DNA of 57,474 nt from an uncultured Flavobacteriaceae bacterium (GCA_913052585.1 CAJXEB010000007.1:1-57474); one strand, 5' to 3'. Positions 44,706 through 53,549 are shown, counted from the first letter of the stretch. Numbers and translations are program-made. Notes: generated by a model from the letters alone, not told the origin.

Positions 44706-47700
44706 TAATTTGGATTACCAATGTATGAGTTTGTTTCAATTTTTATATAACTAAAATCTGGATGCTTAATTTTTTGTAATTCAGTATTGGTATGATTTTC
44801 AATTCTATTAGGTATTATTTTATTTGAAATAGGTTTGTTAGGTAGACCATTTACAAAAACATTCTCCATTCCATCATTAATAATTTTCACGATACCATTA
44901 TTCAAAATTTCATATTCAAAACCTTTTTTACGCTGTTGTCTAATCCCTTCTTTTATAAATAAATGGTCTACCCAAAGCATTGTTTTGTTTTCATCATAAT
45001 ATGAAATTAAAAGTTGTGGAACTGTAACTTCTTGAATTCCGCTATTAAATAGATTTCCATTAATAATTTTGCCATTAATATTTAATTCACTGATCGCTAT
45101 ATTTTTATATAAATCCGCTCCTGAAACATTTCCAGCTACTTGCAAATTAAATTTTGTGGGTTGTTCATCTAAATCTACGGGTGTAAATTCATCTGGATTA
45201 AATGTATCTGGAATAGAATCCTGTGTCTTTGACCATGCGATGCCTTCAAAATTAATTCTAAAAGCACTTGATTCTTTAGGTAATAGTTTATGTTTTACGT
45301 GATATTTAGCATTGTATACTGCTAGCGATTTATTATCATCATTATATAATGTGCCTTTTAACACAACATCTGCAGGGACATTATCTATATTTTGGACTTC
45401 GCCAATAATTGCATAATGGCCCTTATATTTTACAAGTTTGGCTGAGAGCACTTCTAATACTGGCTGTTTTAATACATCTTCATGATGGGTTTGCTCAGTT
45501 GTTATTCTTCTTCTTCCTTGGTTAAAAAAGCTAGTATTACTGTCTGAATAAAGTTGGTCTGGAGGCAAATCCGTATCTAAACCCTCAGGTATAATATACC
45601 ATTTATTATGATGTTTTGATAATGATTTATAATCCACACGATTAATTTTCTCAAGAGGAGTAACCCAATCTGTTGTTATTCTGGCAGTTGCCAGGCTATC
45701 ATTCCTACTTGTGATAACTGTTTCAATTGCATCAAGTTTTGCATAACTACTCAATAAACCATCTGTGACTGCAATTTCAAGCATATATTGAGCAATTGTA
45801 ATAGTACTTTCTGGATCAATTAAACTATATGCTTTTTCAAATTCTTTAAAATCTAAAGCGTCATAGTATGCAACTATTACATTTTCTGGAATTCGTTGCG
45901 AATCATTGTTTAAATAGAATTGATAGATACTATAAAAAAGAATCACCATTAAAAGAATTGACCAAAAATGGGTAATTTTTAGGATAGAATTTGAGAACTT
46001 AGAATAATTATTCGACTGCTTTAAAAACGCAGGAGTTTTTTTTGGTCGTATTTTTAATGCATTAACCAATAGCATTTGAATATTTAAGATGAATGCGATT
46101 AATAATGTTAAGAAAGGCAAAACGCCCCAAATAATTTTTTGCCATTTAGCGACATCATCTTTATATAAAATTGAAGAAACTGGAGCTATATTTAATCGCT
46201 CCCAAACCATAATTCCATTTTGTAATTGCCGTAATCTTTGCCAACCAGAGAAATAGAGAATAGGGTCATAAAATTTATCGTTTGAAAAAATATACTTAAG
46301 GTTGTATTTTTCTGGTGTTGTTAAAAACTGCTGTAATGAACCAATTCCTGCAACACCTTTAAACTTTGAATTCTCTAGGCGTTCAATGGGTCTAGTCGTT
46401 AGTTCTGGTAACCTTCGTGCAGAATGGTAATTGCCATCTACAGTCATTGCATTCGTTTGTGCGCTTAGCCATGCCATTTGGTCACCAAAACCTAAAGTTA
46501 AGAAACGCCATTTGTCATGATCATCCTGATTTAGAAAATTAACAATAGGCAGCATTTTTATTTTTTGTGGTTGTAGTGGCCTAAAATACCCAAGACTCAT
46601 AGTGAAAATAGACATAAATATAAATAATCCCGCAAGTACCCCTCCAATAATCCGATGGTAAATGGGACCAAATTTTGATTGAATAAGTGCTTTTAAATCC
46701 CCTTCAATAAAACGATATGCAAATTCACCTAATAATGGTAAAGACATAATAGAAGCCCAAAGAGTGAATCTATCTAAAGTAAGAATATTAAATGCTGTTT
46801 CACCTAAAATAATTCTCGGAATAGGAGTTGTTCCTCCTGTTCCTAAAATAGTTAGTATAGTTATAGATAAACCAAAAAAGATATAACGTTTACTAAAATA
46901 TCTATAAAATATGTAAGGCAATAGAATGAGTAAAATACCCCAAGGAATTAAAAAGAATACGAGTCCAGAAGATGTAATCTCTAAAAAATTATCACGTGAT
47001 CCGTGCGGAATTGGAACTTGTGTTATTGGATTATTTTTAGAATTAATCCAATAGGGTAGAATACACCCAATAATAATAACCAAAGAGGATATTCCAAAAG
47101 TAATAATCCTTTTAAAGAGTTTAAAAAAATTATTTAAAAAAAGTTTAAAAGTAACTTCCTTGATCGATTTTACTTGCTCACTAGAAACATCAAAAATAAC
47201 CATTCCTATTAATGGAAAGATAAAAAATACCATCCCGAATATTGATGTAACATGGTGAGAAGTAACTGTAACGGCAACTAAAGATAAAGAAGTTGCTAAA
47301 TACCAGAGTTTCCCAGTTTTTAACCATAAATAGATTTCAGGTAATGCATGCAATAAAACGGAAATTCCTATAATACTTGGGAGTTGACCAAATATATGAA
47401 GTGTTTCTACAAAAGAAGATGAAAATACAGCCAGTATAGAAGCATAACCTGCAACAGTTCTGTTTGATGTAATTAATAAAGAAAAACGATAAACACCTGT
47501 TATAAAAAGTAATATTGATAAAAGTGCAACAGTAAATAAGCCAAATTTTAAACCACCAATCATAGATAATAATCCAATAGATTGATGCACCAATGGCGGA
47601 TAACTCATTACAGTAAAACCAGTATACCACTCATAATTCCACGGTTCAAACCAACTATTTGCATAATGATCTGCAAAAAACACATGTATTAATGCATCAT

Positions 47701-47794
47701 ATGTAGTTTCTAAGGTGAAAAAAATAGAAGTACCATGAAAAGCTAACCCTAATAGTATAGCTATAATTAAATGTTTATTTGAAGTTTCTTTCAT
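44705..47794 (-). CDS. large GT-C-like polytopic membrane protein (PTPS-related/6-pyruvoyl-type family) with periplasmic domain
   Basis: The protein has 1029 residues. About twelve helices lie between 8 and 560. The first loop contains YDALIHVFFADHYANSWFEP and NYEWYTGFTVMSYPPLVHQS, typical of GT-C folds with an acidic residue after helix 1. The family resembles the PTPS-related membrane proteins. A further helix near 610 leads to an NTF2-like domain (about 630-740: YYDALDFKEFEKAYSLIDPE) and beta domains to the end, including an FxxF-type interaction region. It may transfer sugars from a polyprenyl donor on the periplasmic side. It is the first gene of the operon with the Ig-like protein and glycosidase. 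Confidence 0.75.
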   Translation of the reverse strand: MKETSNKHLIIAILLGLAFHGTSIFFTLETTYDALIHVFFADHYANSWFEPWNYEWYTGFTVMSYPPLVHQSIGLLSMIGGLKFGLFTVALLSILLFITGVYRFSLLITSNRTVAGYASILAVFSSSFVETLHIFGQLPSIIGISVLLHALPEIYLWLKTGKLWYLATSLSLVAVTVTSHHVTSIFGMVFFIFPLIGMVIFDVSSEQVKSIKEVTFKLFLNNFFKLFKRIITFGISSLVIIIGCILPYWINSKNNPITQVPIPHGSRDNFLEITSSGLVFFLIPWGILLILLPYIFYRYFSKRYIFFGLSITILTILGTGGTTPIPRIILGETAFNILTLDRFTLWASIMSLPLLGEFAYRFIEGDLKALIQSKFGPIYHRIIGGVLAGLFIFMSIFTMSLGYFRPLQPQKIKMLPIVNFLNQDDHDKWRFLTLGFGDQMAWLSAQTNAMTVDGNYHSARRLPELTTRPIERLENSKFKGVAGIGSLQQFLTTPEKYNLKYIFSNDKFYDPILYFSGWQRLRQLQNGIMVWERLNIAPVSSILYKDDVAKWQKIIWGVLPFLTLLIAFILNIQMLLVNALKIRPKKTPAFLKQSNNYSKFSNSILKITHFWSILLMVILFYSIYQFYLNNDSQRIPENVIVAYYDALDFKEFEKAYSLIDPESTITIAQYMLEIAVTDGLLSSYAKLDAIETVITSRNDSLATARITTDWVTPLEKINRVDYKSLSKHHNKWYIIPEGLDTDLPPDQLYSDSNTSFFNQGRRRITTEQTHHEDVLKQPVLEVLSAKLVKYKGHYAIIGEVQNIDNVPADVVLKGTLYNDDNKSLAVYNAKYHVKHKLLPKESSAFRINFEGIAWSKTQDSIPDTFNPDEFTPVDLDEQPTKFNLQVAGNVSGADLYKNIAISELNINGKIINGNLFNSGIQEVTVPQLLISYYDENKTMLWVDHLFIKEGIRQQRKKGFEYEILNNGIVKIINDGMENVFVNGLPNKPISNKIIPNRIENHTNTELQKIKHPDFSYIKIETNSYIGNPN

Positions 47795-47913
47795 TTATTC
47801 CTTCAAGATATCAATAGTATAAATATACATAATTTTAATAGCGATTCGATTTTAATTATCTATGGAAAGCTACGCTTCATCTATACTTCATAATAGGTTA
47901 AACTAAATAAGGG

Positions 47914-47942
47914 TTTTAGAAGAAGCTTACAATGTACTTTTG
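47914..47942 (+). promoter_or_regulatory. probable promoter of the REC-GT2 gene
   Basis: TACTTTTG at 47935-47942 fits TAnnTTTG exactly. TTTA at 47914-47917 is a weak -33 candidate, 17 bases upstream. The ATG is 32 bases downstream of the -7 box. Confidence 0.5.
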
Positions 47943-47973
47943 AACTATCTAGAACAAAAAATACAATTTTATT

Positions 47974-49161
47974 ATGAAAATTTTAGCAATAGATGATCAA
48001 CAATTAGTATTACTTCCTTTACAAAAAAGGTTAGAAGAGTTAGGTTACGAAGTAATAATAGAAACGGATGCCTTTAAAGCAATTGCTCATTATAATTCTT
48101 TTCATCCAGATTTAGTAATTGTCGATATAAATATGCCAATAGTTTCAGGTTTAGATATTATAAAACATATAAGAAATACAAAAAACTCTCAAACACCTAT
48201 AATGGTTTTATCTGGTGACACAAATGACGAAACAATTACTGAAGGTTTTGAATTAGGAATTAATGACTATATGAAAAAGCCTTTAAGCTTAAATGAAATT
48301 AGTGCACGTGTAAAAAGGTTAATTGGCGCTCCAGAATTTAAAAATACAATTATAAAAAGTAATGTTATGATCCAAGAGCGCTGTGTAGGAGTTGTGATCC
48401 CTTGCTATAATGAAGAAAAACGTTTATTAAGCACCAAATTTATAGATTATATAAGCAAAAACAGTGGATATCATTTATGTTTTGTTAATGATGGAAGCAA
48501 AGACAAAACATTAAAAATACTTAAAGGATTGCAAAAAGGAAGAGAAGATTTTATTACCGTTTACAACTGTAAAAAAAATGGAGGAAAAGCGGAAGCAGTA
48601 CGTTTAGGAATGCTTCATATGGCTACTAAAGAAGATTTAGATTATATCGGTTTTTTAGATGCCGATTTATCTACTGATTTGGCTGATTTTGATGATTTAA
48701 TAAAAACAATAGATCATTCAGAGTTCAAAATAGTAAGTGGTTCTAGAATTGCAAGAATGGGCGCAAATATTACAAAGGAGTCTGCAAGAATGATAATAAG
48801 TTTGACCATCAATTTTATCATTAGAAAAATCTTATCAATGGATTTTAAAGACACTCAATGTGGTGCAAAAATATTTCATAAAGATGTTATAAATATTGTT
48901 TTCAAAAAAGAATTTGTAACACAATGGATTTTTGATGTTGAAATATTTAAAAGGATGACTCAGTATTATGGCTTAAAAAAAGCAAAAACAATGCTTTGTG
49001 AGCAACCCTTAAAAAGATGGATTCATGTAGATGGCTCAAAATTAACTATGAAAGATTCAATAAAAATTATTGGCCAATTAGCGCAAATCGCTTGGGTATA
49101 TAGATCAAAAAAAATAAATATAAAATCATTTACAGCAAGCGAATTAAACGTTGTACAATAA
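47974..49161 (+). CDS. receiver domain fused to a GT2 (dolichol-phosphate-mannose-synthase-like) glycosyltransferase
   Basis: The protein has 395 residues in one unbroken frame. Residues 1-118 form a complete receiver: Asp7-Asp8, phospho-Asp51 in VIVDINMP, Ser80 in MVLSGD, Lys102 in MKKPLS. A short linker follows. Residues about 130-370 form a GT-A glycosyltransferase of family 2 resembling DPM1: VGVVIPCYNEEKR, FVNDGSKDKT, KKNGGKAEAVR, the D-x-D motif in GFLDADLST, and DTQCGAKIF. All catalytic motifs of both domains are present, so phosphorylation could directly gate sugar transfer. It is divergent from the GT-C operon and followed 19 bp later by a degenerate GT2 copy. Confidence 0.92.
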   Translation: MKILAIDDQQLVLLPLQKRLEELGYEVIIETDAFKAIAHYNSFHPDLVIVDINMPIVSGLDIIKHIRNTKNSQTPIMVLSGDTNDETITEGFELGINDYMKKPLSLNEISARVKRLIGAPEFKNTIIKSNVMIQERCVGVVIPCYNEEKRLLSTKFIDYISKNSGYHLCFVNDGSKDKTLKILKGLQKGREDFITVYNCKKNGGKAEAVRLGMLHMATKEDLDYIGFLDADLSTDLADFDDLIKTIDHSEFKIVSGSRIARMGANITKESARMIISLTINFIIRKILSMDFKDTQCGAKIFHKDVINIVFKKEFVTQWIFDVEIFKRMTQYYGLKKAKTMLCEQPLKRWIHVDGSKLTMKDSIKIIGQLAQIAWVYRSKKINIKSFTASELNVVQ

Positions 49162-49180
49162 TAAAATCGGTTAATAAAAA

Positions 49181-49675
49181 ATGGGGATAGGCATCATCAT
49201 CATATTTCACAATAATGAATATGACATTAATAAATATTTACTTAGCAAACAGATCAAAAAAACACAAAATATAAAGTTCTGTTTGGTTAACAATTGTAGT
49301 AAAGATAAAACGGATCAAATATTAAAAGAAATAAAAGAAGATTGTGGATCGACGGTTTCAATAGTAAATGTTAAAAAAAAGGGCTCAGAAGCTTCTGCTA
49401 AAAGAGCAGGTGCAAGATATATGATTAATCAATTTGAATTAAAACATCTAGGCTATATACACATAAAATCTATTGACCTTACTAATGATGGTTTCTATAA
49501 TTTAATTAAAAACATTAGTGATTATCAAAAAGAAATTTTAGAATATAATATAGAAAATTTAAAGAAAAAAGAAATTAGGAAAATGAAATACCAAAGTTTA
49601 TTCTCTGTAATTGAAAACATAAAAAGAATGCAATCAAAAAGTCAATTTTCAAACATAGTCTTCAAACTAAAATAA
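49181..49675 (+). CDS. degenerate GT2-like protein (paralogue of the preceding GT2 domain)
   Basis: The protein has 164 residues. It matches the GT2 half of the preceding protein in order: IGIIIIFHNNEYD for VGVVIPCYNEEKR, LVNNCSKDKTDQILKEI for FVNDGSKDKTLKILKGL, VKKKGSEASAKRAG for CKKNGGKAEAVRLG, LGYIHIKSIDLT for IGFLDADLST. The D-x-D metal site is lost, and the protein ends about 50 residues after it, without the acceptor half. It therefore cannot be a normal transferase. It may be a regulator or decoy of its neighbour, or a decaying duplicate. It is 19 bp after the REC-GT2 gene. Confidence 0.75.
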   Translation: MGIGIIIIFHNNEYDINKYLLSKQIKKTQNIKFCLVNNCSKDKTDQILKEIKEDCGSTVSIVNVKKKGSEASAKRAGARYMINQFELKHLGYIHIKSIDLTNDGFYNLIKNISDYQKEILEYNIENLKKKEIRKMKYQSLFSVIENIKRMQSKSQFSNIVFKLK

Positions 49676-49788
49676 TTGCAAAAATTTTAAACGCTCAATA
49701 GTGTCAAATGCAATGGGCATTAACATGAGTATGAAAATCTTTGTTTCAGTCGTTTTGTTTTCAAGGTTATAATATAAAAACAAAGAAA

Positions 49789-50751
49789 ATGATCGTATAT
49801 CCAATTAAATTTAATCCTATAATAAAAGAAAAAATTTGGGGAGGAAATAAGTTAAACACTGTTTTAGGAAAGAAAACTAACAAAAAGAATATTGGCGAAA
49901 GTTGGGAGATTTCTGATGTTAATGGCAACATATCAATAGTAAGCAATGGCTTTTATAAAGGGGAAAGTATTAAGGATTTAATGATAAAATACGAAGCTCG
50001 TTTTTTAGGAACTCATAATTTTGAATACTATGGACATAATTTTCCGCTACTTATAAAATATTTGGATGCTAAAATCGATTTATCTGTTCAAGTACACCCA
50101 GACAATGATATGGCAAAAAAATATCATAACACTTTTGGTAAAACCGAAATGTGGTACATTTTGGATAGTGATGAAAATGCAAACATTGTGTTAGGTTTAA
50201 AAGATAAAAACATCAATTCCGAAATTCTTAACCATATCACTTCTCAAAATGTTGACACAATTTTCAATAGAAAAAAAGTTAAAAAAGGAGATAGTTTTTT
50301 TATACCTGCTGGTAAAATTCACGCTATTGGAGCAGGTGTGTTAGCAGCAGAAATTCAACAAACCTCAGACATTACTTATCGTGTTTATGATTGGGATAGA
50401 ATCGATACTAGTGGACAAAAAAGGGAATTACATACAAATTTAGCAGAGCAAGCTACAAAACGATTTGATTCTAATGGAAAATCACAAAATAAAACTCAAT
50501 CTAACAATAGCATTAACTTAGTTAATTGCGATTATTTTACGACCAATATCTTAGAGATAAACGAGGAACAAATTAAGGATTATAGAGACTTAGATTCGTT
50601 TATTATTTTTATGTGTGTTGAAGGTTCTGTAAATATTACAACTGGAAACTATTCAGAAAATTTAAAAATGGGAGAAACCATTTTGCTCCCAGCTATAACA
50701 GAAGAAATAAAATTTAATTCTGCAGATGGAAAGTTATTAGAAATATTTTGA
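49789..50751 (+). CDS. manA: mannose-6-phosphate isomerase, class I
   Basis: A TTG-started frame at 49741 adds 16 residues, but the ATG at 49789 (MIVYPIKFNPIIKEKIWGG) is the standard start and gives 320 residues, normal for the short type I enzymes. The zinc-site motifs are LSVQVHPDN, KTEMWYIL and GKIHAIGAGVLAAEIQQTSD, with the final YRVYDWDR. It interconverts fructose-6-phosphate and mannose-6-phosphate and so can feed GDP-mannose for polysaccharide synthesis by the neighbouring genes. Confidence 0.93.
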   Translation: MIVYPIKFNPIIKEKIWGGNKLNTVLGKKTNKKNIGESWEISDVNGNISIVSNGFYKGESIKDLMIKYEARFLGTHNFEYYGHNFPLLIKYLDAKIDLSVQVHPDNDMAKKYHNTFGKTEMWYILDSDENANIVLGLKDKNINSEILNHITSQNVDTIFNRKKVKKGDSFFIPAGKIHAIGAGVLAAEIQQTSDITYRVYDWDRIDTSGQKRELHTNLAEQATKRFDSNGKSQNKTQSNNSINLVNCDYFTTNILEINEEQIKDYRDLDSFIIFMCVEGSVNITTGNYSENLKMGETILLPAITEEIKFNSADGKLLEIF

Positions 50752-50802
50752 ATTAAACTTTTGGCACCTCTTTATTTGTAATTATTATTCAGCACGGCAC
50801 AA

Positions 50803-50832
50803 AATACATAACGGATGGCAATATGAAAAAGT
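50803..50832. repeat. short intergenic repeat-like block before the 70-aa ORF
   Basis: The block ACATAACGGATGGCAATATG with trailing AAAA resembles the blocks at 346-370 and 6121-6145 (ACGTTGGCARTAA-like core followed by GAAAAA). It lies 32 bp upstream of a small orphan gene. Confidence 0.35.
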
Positions 50833-50863
50833 AAAACAAACGGACGAATAAACACTAAACAAA

Positions 50864-51076
50864 ATGAGAGGAACAATTGAATTAAATAGCGATAAAGTAA
50901 AGGTTTTTTTACCTGAATTAATGTGTGATTTCTTTATAGGAGTAGTGAAGCCAAACCAAATGACTATTGATAAAGATAGTTATGGAATATTATCAAAAGA
51001 TAACAGAGGAACTAGGATTAATAGTAGAGCCTTTTTCATTAATTGGGAATTAATAATATATAAAGATAATCAATAA
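50864..51076 (+). CDS. small hypothetical protein, 70 aa
   Basis: An ATG at 50864 opens a 70-residue frame, MRGTIELNSDKVKVFLPELM to the end NWELIIYKDNQ. It mixes beta-prone and charged residues and looks coding in composition. No signal peptide, membrane segment or known motif is seen. It is preceded by a repeat-like block and followed by 130 bp without genes. It could be a cassette-like orphan. The function is unknown. Confidence 0.45.
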   Translation: MRGTIELNSDKVKVFLPELMCDFFIGVVKPNQMTIDKDSYGILSKDNRGTRINSRAFFINWELIIYKDNQ

Positions 51077-51208
51077 ATAGACAATAAAGTATTATTCTTT
51101 TGCTCTGCTGAGAGTCGTAATATTAATTGTGTCTTATATCTTATTGAAAATTACCAAATAAAATAATCAGGAAAATAATCCGATAATTTAAATATATTTC
51201 ATCCAAAC

Positions 51209-52156
51209 CTATTTAACCTTTTCACAAACCCATATTTTTCTAGTGAACTTTCTTTTTCCGCTTTTACTAACGGTGCAATAATCTGATATTCTAAAACCTG
51301 TATTACTGATTAAGTTTGTAATGTCTGATATTGATACAATTACTATGCGATCTGTGATTGCTGCTGTAGACTCAATAATATGTAAGATATCATTATCAGT
51401 TGCATTACTAAACAGATTATAAGGGAGGTCAATAATGGCAGCATCATACTTTTTGCTAATATTCTTTATATCGGAGTGATATACGTTTGCAGTATAGTTG
51501 AAGTGAGAAATATTTTCTTGAGCATTATTACATATCTTCTCGTTAATGTCACAACCCTCAATATTATTTCCTGAAAAACAAGCTTCTAACATTATGGTGC
51601 CAACACCACAACATACATCTAGCAGCTTACTCTCTTTGTTTGCCTTTGCTGCAATATTAACAAGAGCTTTGGCAATACTTATACTTATGGAGTTACTATA
51701 TGAGCGTGGTTTTTTCTTGTGTTTATGCCAAGTAAAAGAGTCTTTATTTAAAACACCAAAACACCAAATGCCCTCAAAGTAGCATAAACCATACGTTATG
51801 GTTGGGTTATAATAATCAGGAATGCCTTCAATACTCCAGCCTATATCTTTTAATTTATTTAGCCGCTCTTTATATTCAGTTATATCACCATCTAAAACTA
51901 AATATTCAACTTTGAAACCTTCTATGCAGATACTTTCTTTTTTGATGTCCTTTATTAGCGTATCGTAATCTTCAGAAAACGAAATAACATCAAGTCTACT
52001 TTTAATAAAAGGACTGTTTGAAGGTTCTGCTTTTATATCTGAAAAAAGCAGTCTATTCTTTTCTTCCTTATTAAAAATATATCTCGATTCGAGCTTGCAT
52101 AACTCACTTTCAGGATTCTCATAACTAAAGGAATATATGTATTTGTTTATTTGCAT
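51209..52156 (-). CDS. Trm11-like SAM-dependent RNA methyltransferase
   Basis: The protein has 315 residues. The N-terminal half (about 1-150) looks like the ferredoxin-like/THUMP-type region of Trm11 homologues (KRSYSNSISISIAKALVNIA-type text comes at the junction near 155). The C-terminal Rossmann domain has SAM motif LLDVCCGVGTIMLEACFSG, then IEGCDINEKICNNAQENISH, and the catalytic D-L-P-Y-N (AAIIDLPYN) of N2-guanine methyltransferases. Likely substrate: guanosine in tRNA or rRNA. The gene stands alone. A CRP-like palindrome lies 72 bases before its ATG. Confidence 0.8.
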   Translation of the reverse strand: MQINKYIYSFSYENPESELCKLESRYIFNKEEKNRLLFSDIKAEPSNSPFIKSRLDVISFSEDYDTLIKDIKKESICIEGFKVEYLVLDGDITEYKERLNKLKDIGWSIEGIPDYYNPTITYGLCYFEGIWCFGVLNKDSFTWHKHKKKPRSYSNSISISIAKALVNIAAKANKESKLLDVCCGVGTIMLEACFSGNNIEGCDINEKICNNAQENISHFNYTANVYHSDIKNISKKYDAAIIDLPYNLFSNATDNDILHIIESTAAITDRIVIVSISDITNLISNTGFRISDYCTVSKSGKRKFTRKIWVCEKVK

Positions 52157-52516
52157 GTTTTTTGACCTTGATATTCTTCTATCAGTTGGGATTTAGCAAT
52201 GAATATAATCAAATTTTTAAAGACAAATGTGAGTGCTATCACATCTAAATTAACAAAAATTAATTTTTTAAATTTAATTAAAAAAGATACTTAAAGACCA
52301 CTGTTTACTAAATTTATAATTTTAAAGTTGTTTGTTTTAAATTAAGGTTTCGACTTAGTTATAGTGCAGTAGGAACCTATTAATCTCCAACATTTATTTT
52401 AATAAATGCGACAGAACCATAAAAAGCATTCATTTAAAATCGCAGCCAAAGATTTAAACAGAAATGTTAATGCCATTTTTTTCTTCGATTTGTTAAATTG
52501 AACTTAGCTTTGCCAG
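52157..52516. other. 360-bp divergent intergenic region with a CRP-like palindrome
   Basis: There is no gene. The region separates two divergent genes and should hold both promoters. At 52228-52243 lies TGTGA-N6-TCACA. The stretch 52250-52350 is almost pure A/T. Confidence 0.6.
52228..52243. promoter_or_regulatory. CRP/FNR-family-like binding palindrome
   Basis: TGTGA GTGCTA TCACA is an exact match to the E. coli CRP half-site pair with a 6-base spacer. It lies 72 bases upstream of the methyltransferase ATG. Flavobacteria encode CRP/FNR-type regulators, but their sites are not well defined, so function is inferred. Confidence 0.35.
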
Positions 52517-53269
52517 ATGGAAGAATGGTATCATTATGTCCTTTTAATTGTTGTTGGTTTCGCCGTGGGTTTTATTAATACCGTTGCTGGCGGAGGTTCT
52601 TTACTATCGTTACCAATCCTTATTTTTTTAGGCTTGCCTCCCAGTGTTGCTAATGGTACAAATCGCGTTGCTATTGTTGTACAGACCGCATTAGCCACAG
52701 CAGGATTCAAAAGTAAAGGCGTGTCAACCTTTCCATTTAATGCATACTTGGGAGCTTCAGCTTTAATAGGAGCTATTATTGGAGCTAGAATAGCGGTCGA
52801 TATAGACGGCGCACTGTTTAATAAAATACTGGCTGTTATTATGATAGTAGTTATTTTAATAATCGTTTTTATGCCCAAAACAAATCTTAAGGATGTACAA
52901 GAACGTCTTACAGGTAAGTATTTATGGTTGGGAATGCTTGCTTTTTTCTTCTTCGGAATTTATGGCGGATTTATAAATGCCGGACTTGGTTTTATTATGA
53001 TTTTATTTTTGCACTTTTTTAATCATATGTCCTTAGTAAGAGCTAACGCTACCAAAGTCGCCGTTGTATTTATGTATATGCTATCGGCATTAGCAGTTTT
53101 TGTATTGAATGACAAGGTAAATTGGACGATCGGTTTTGTACTTGCAATTGGAAATGGTTCAGGGGCATGGATTGCCAGCAGAGTCTCGGTTAACAAAGGA
53201 GATGGTTTTATTAAAACCTTTCTTATTGTTATGGTTGCCATTATGGCGATTAAACTTTGGTTTTTCTAA
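52517..53269 (+). CDS. TauE/SafE family sulfite-exporter-type membrane protein
   Basis: The protein has 250 residues with seven to eight helices. The N-terminal repeat signature GFAVGFINTVAGGGSLLSLP and the second repeat GGFINAGLGFIMILFL, each with the G-x-I-(N/S) core, mark the TauE/SafE family. The segment LGLPPSVANGTNRVAIVVQT is also typical. The protein exports sulfite, sulfoacetate or another organic anion from the cytoplasm; the substrate cannot be told from sequence. The gene stands alone. Confidence 0.9.
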   Translation: MEEWYHYVLLIVVGFAVGFINTVAGGGSLLSLPILIFLGLPPSVANGTNRVAIVVQTALATAGFKSKGVSTFPFNAYLGASALIGAIIGARIAVDIDGALFNKILAVIMIVVILIIVFMPKTNLKDVQERLTGKYLWLGMLAFFFFGIYGGFINAGLGFIMILFLHFFNHMSLVRANATKVAVVFMYMLSALAVFVLNDKVNWTIGFVLAIGNGSGAWIASRVSVNKGDGFIKTFLIVMVAIMAIKLWFF

Positions 53270-53324
53270 AGGATAGGGTATTGTTTTAAAAAAATTAAGG
53301 AAGAACTCTTGCTAGTAGTTAGGT

Positions 53325-53549
53325 TCATTCTATAATTTCGTAGTCAATACTTAGTTTTCGCAAAGCTCTTAAAGCTGAACCTGAGTTTTTATCTTTCATA
53401 TCAATATCTACAGCGTCTCCTTCTAAGAGTATATCTGTAAGTTCATTCGACAGTGATTCATCAATATTAGATGAAATCTCTGCAATACATTTGGCTATCG
53501 CTCTTCTATCTGGTCTCTGAGCATCACAAGACAATAAGTTTAATTTCAT
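53325..53549 (-). CDS. small hypothetical protein, 74 aa
   Basis: The protein has 74 residues, begins MKLNLLSCDAQRPDRRAIAK and ends SALRALRKLSIDYEIIE. It is soluble, with a helix-rich middle and an alternating end (ALRALRKLSIDYEII) that resembles an alpha-beta unit. No family is recognised. It is convergent with the TauE gene. Composition and length favour a real gene. Confidence 0.55.
   Translation of the reverse strand: MKLNLLSCDAQRPDRRAIAKCIAEISSNIDESLSNELTDILLEGDAVDIDMKDKNSGSALRALRKLSIDYEIIE

Noticed and set aside
49741-49788. TTG-initiated N-terminal extension of manA
   Set aside because: The family start motif begins at the ATG at 49789, and the extension overlaps a repeat-like block.
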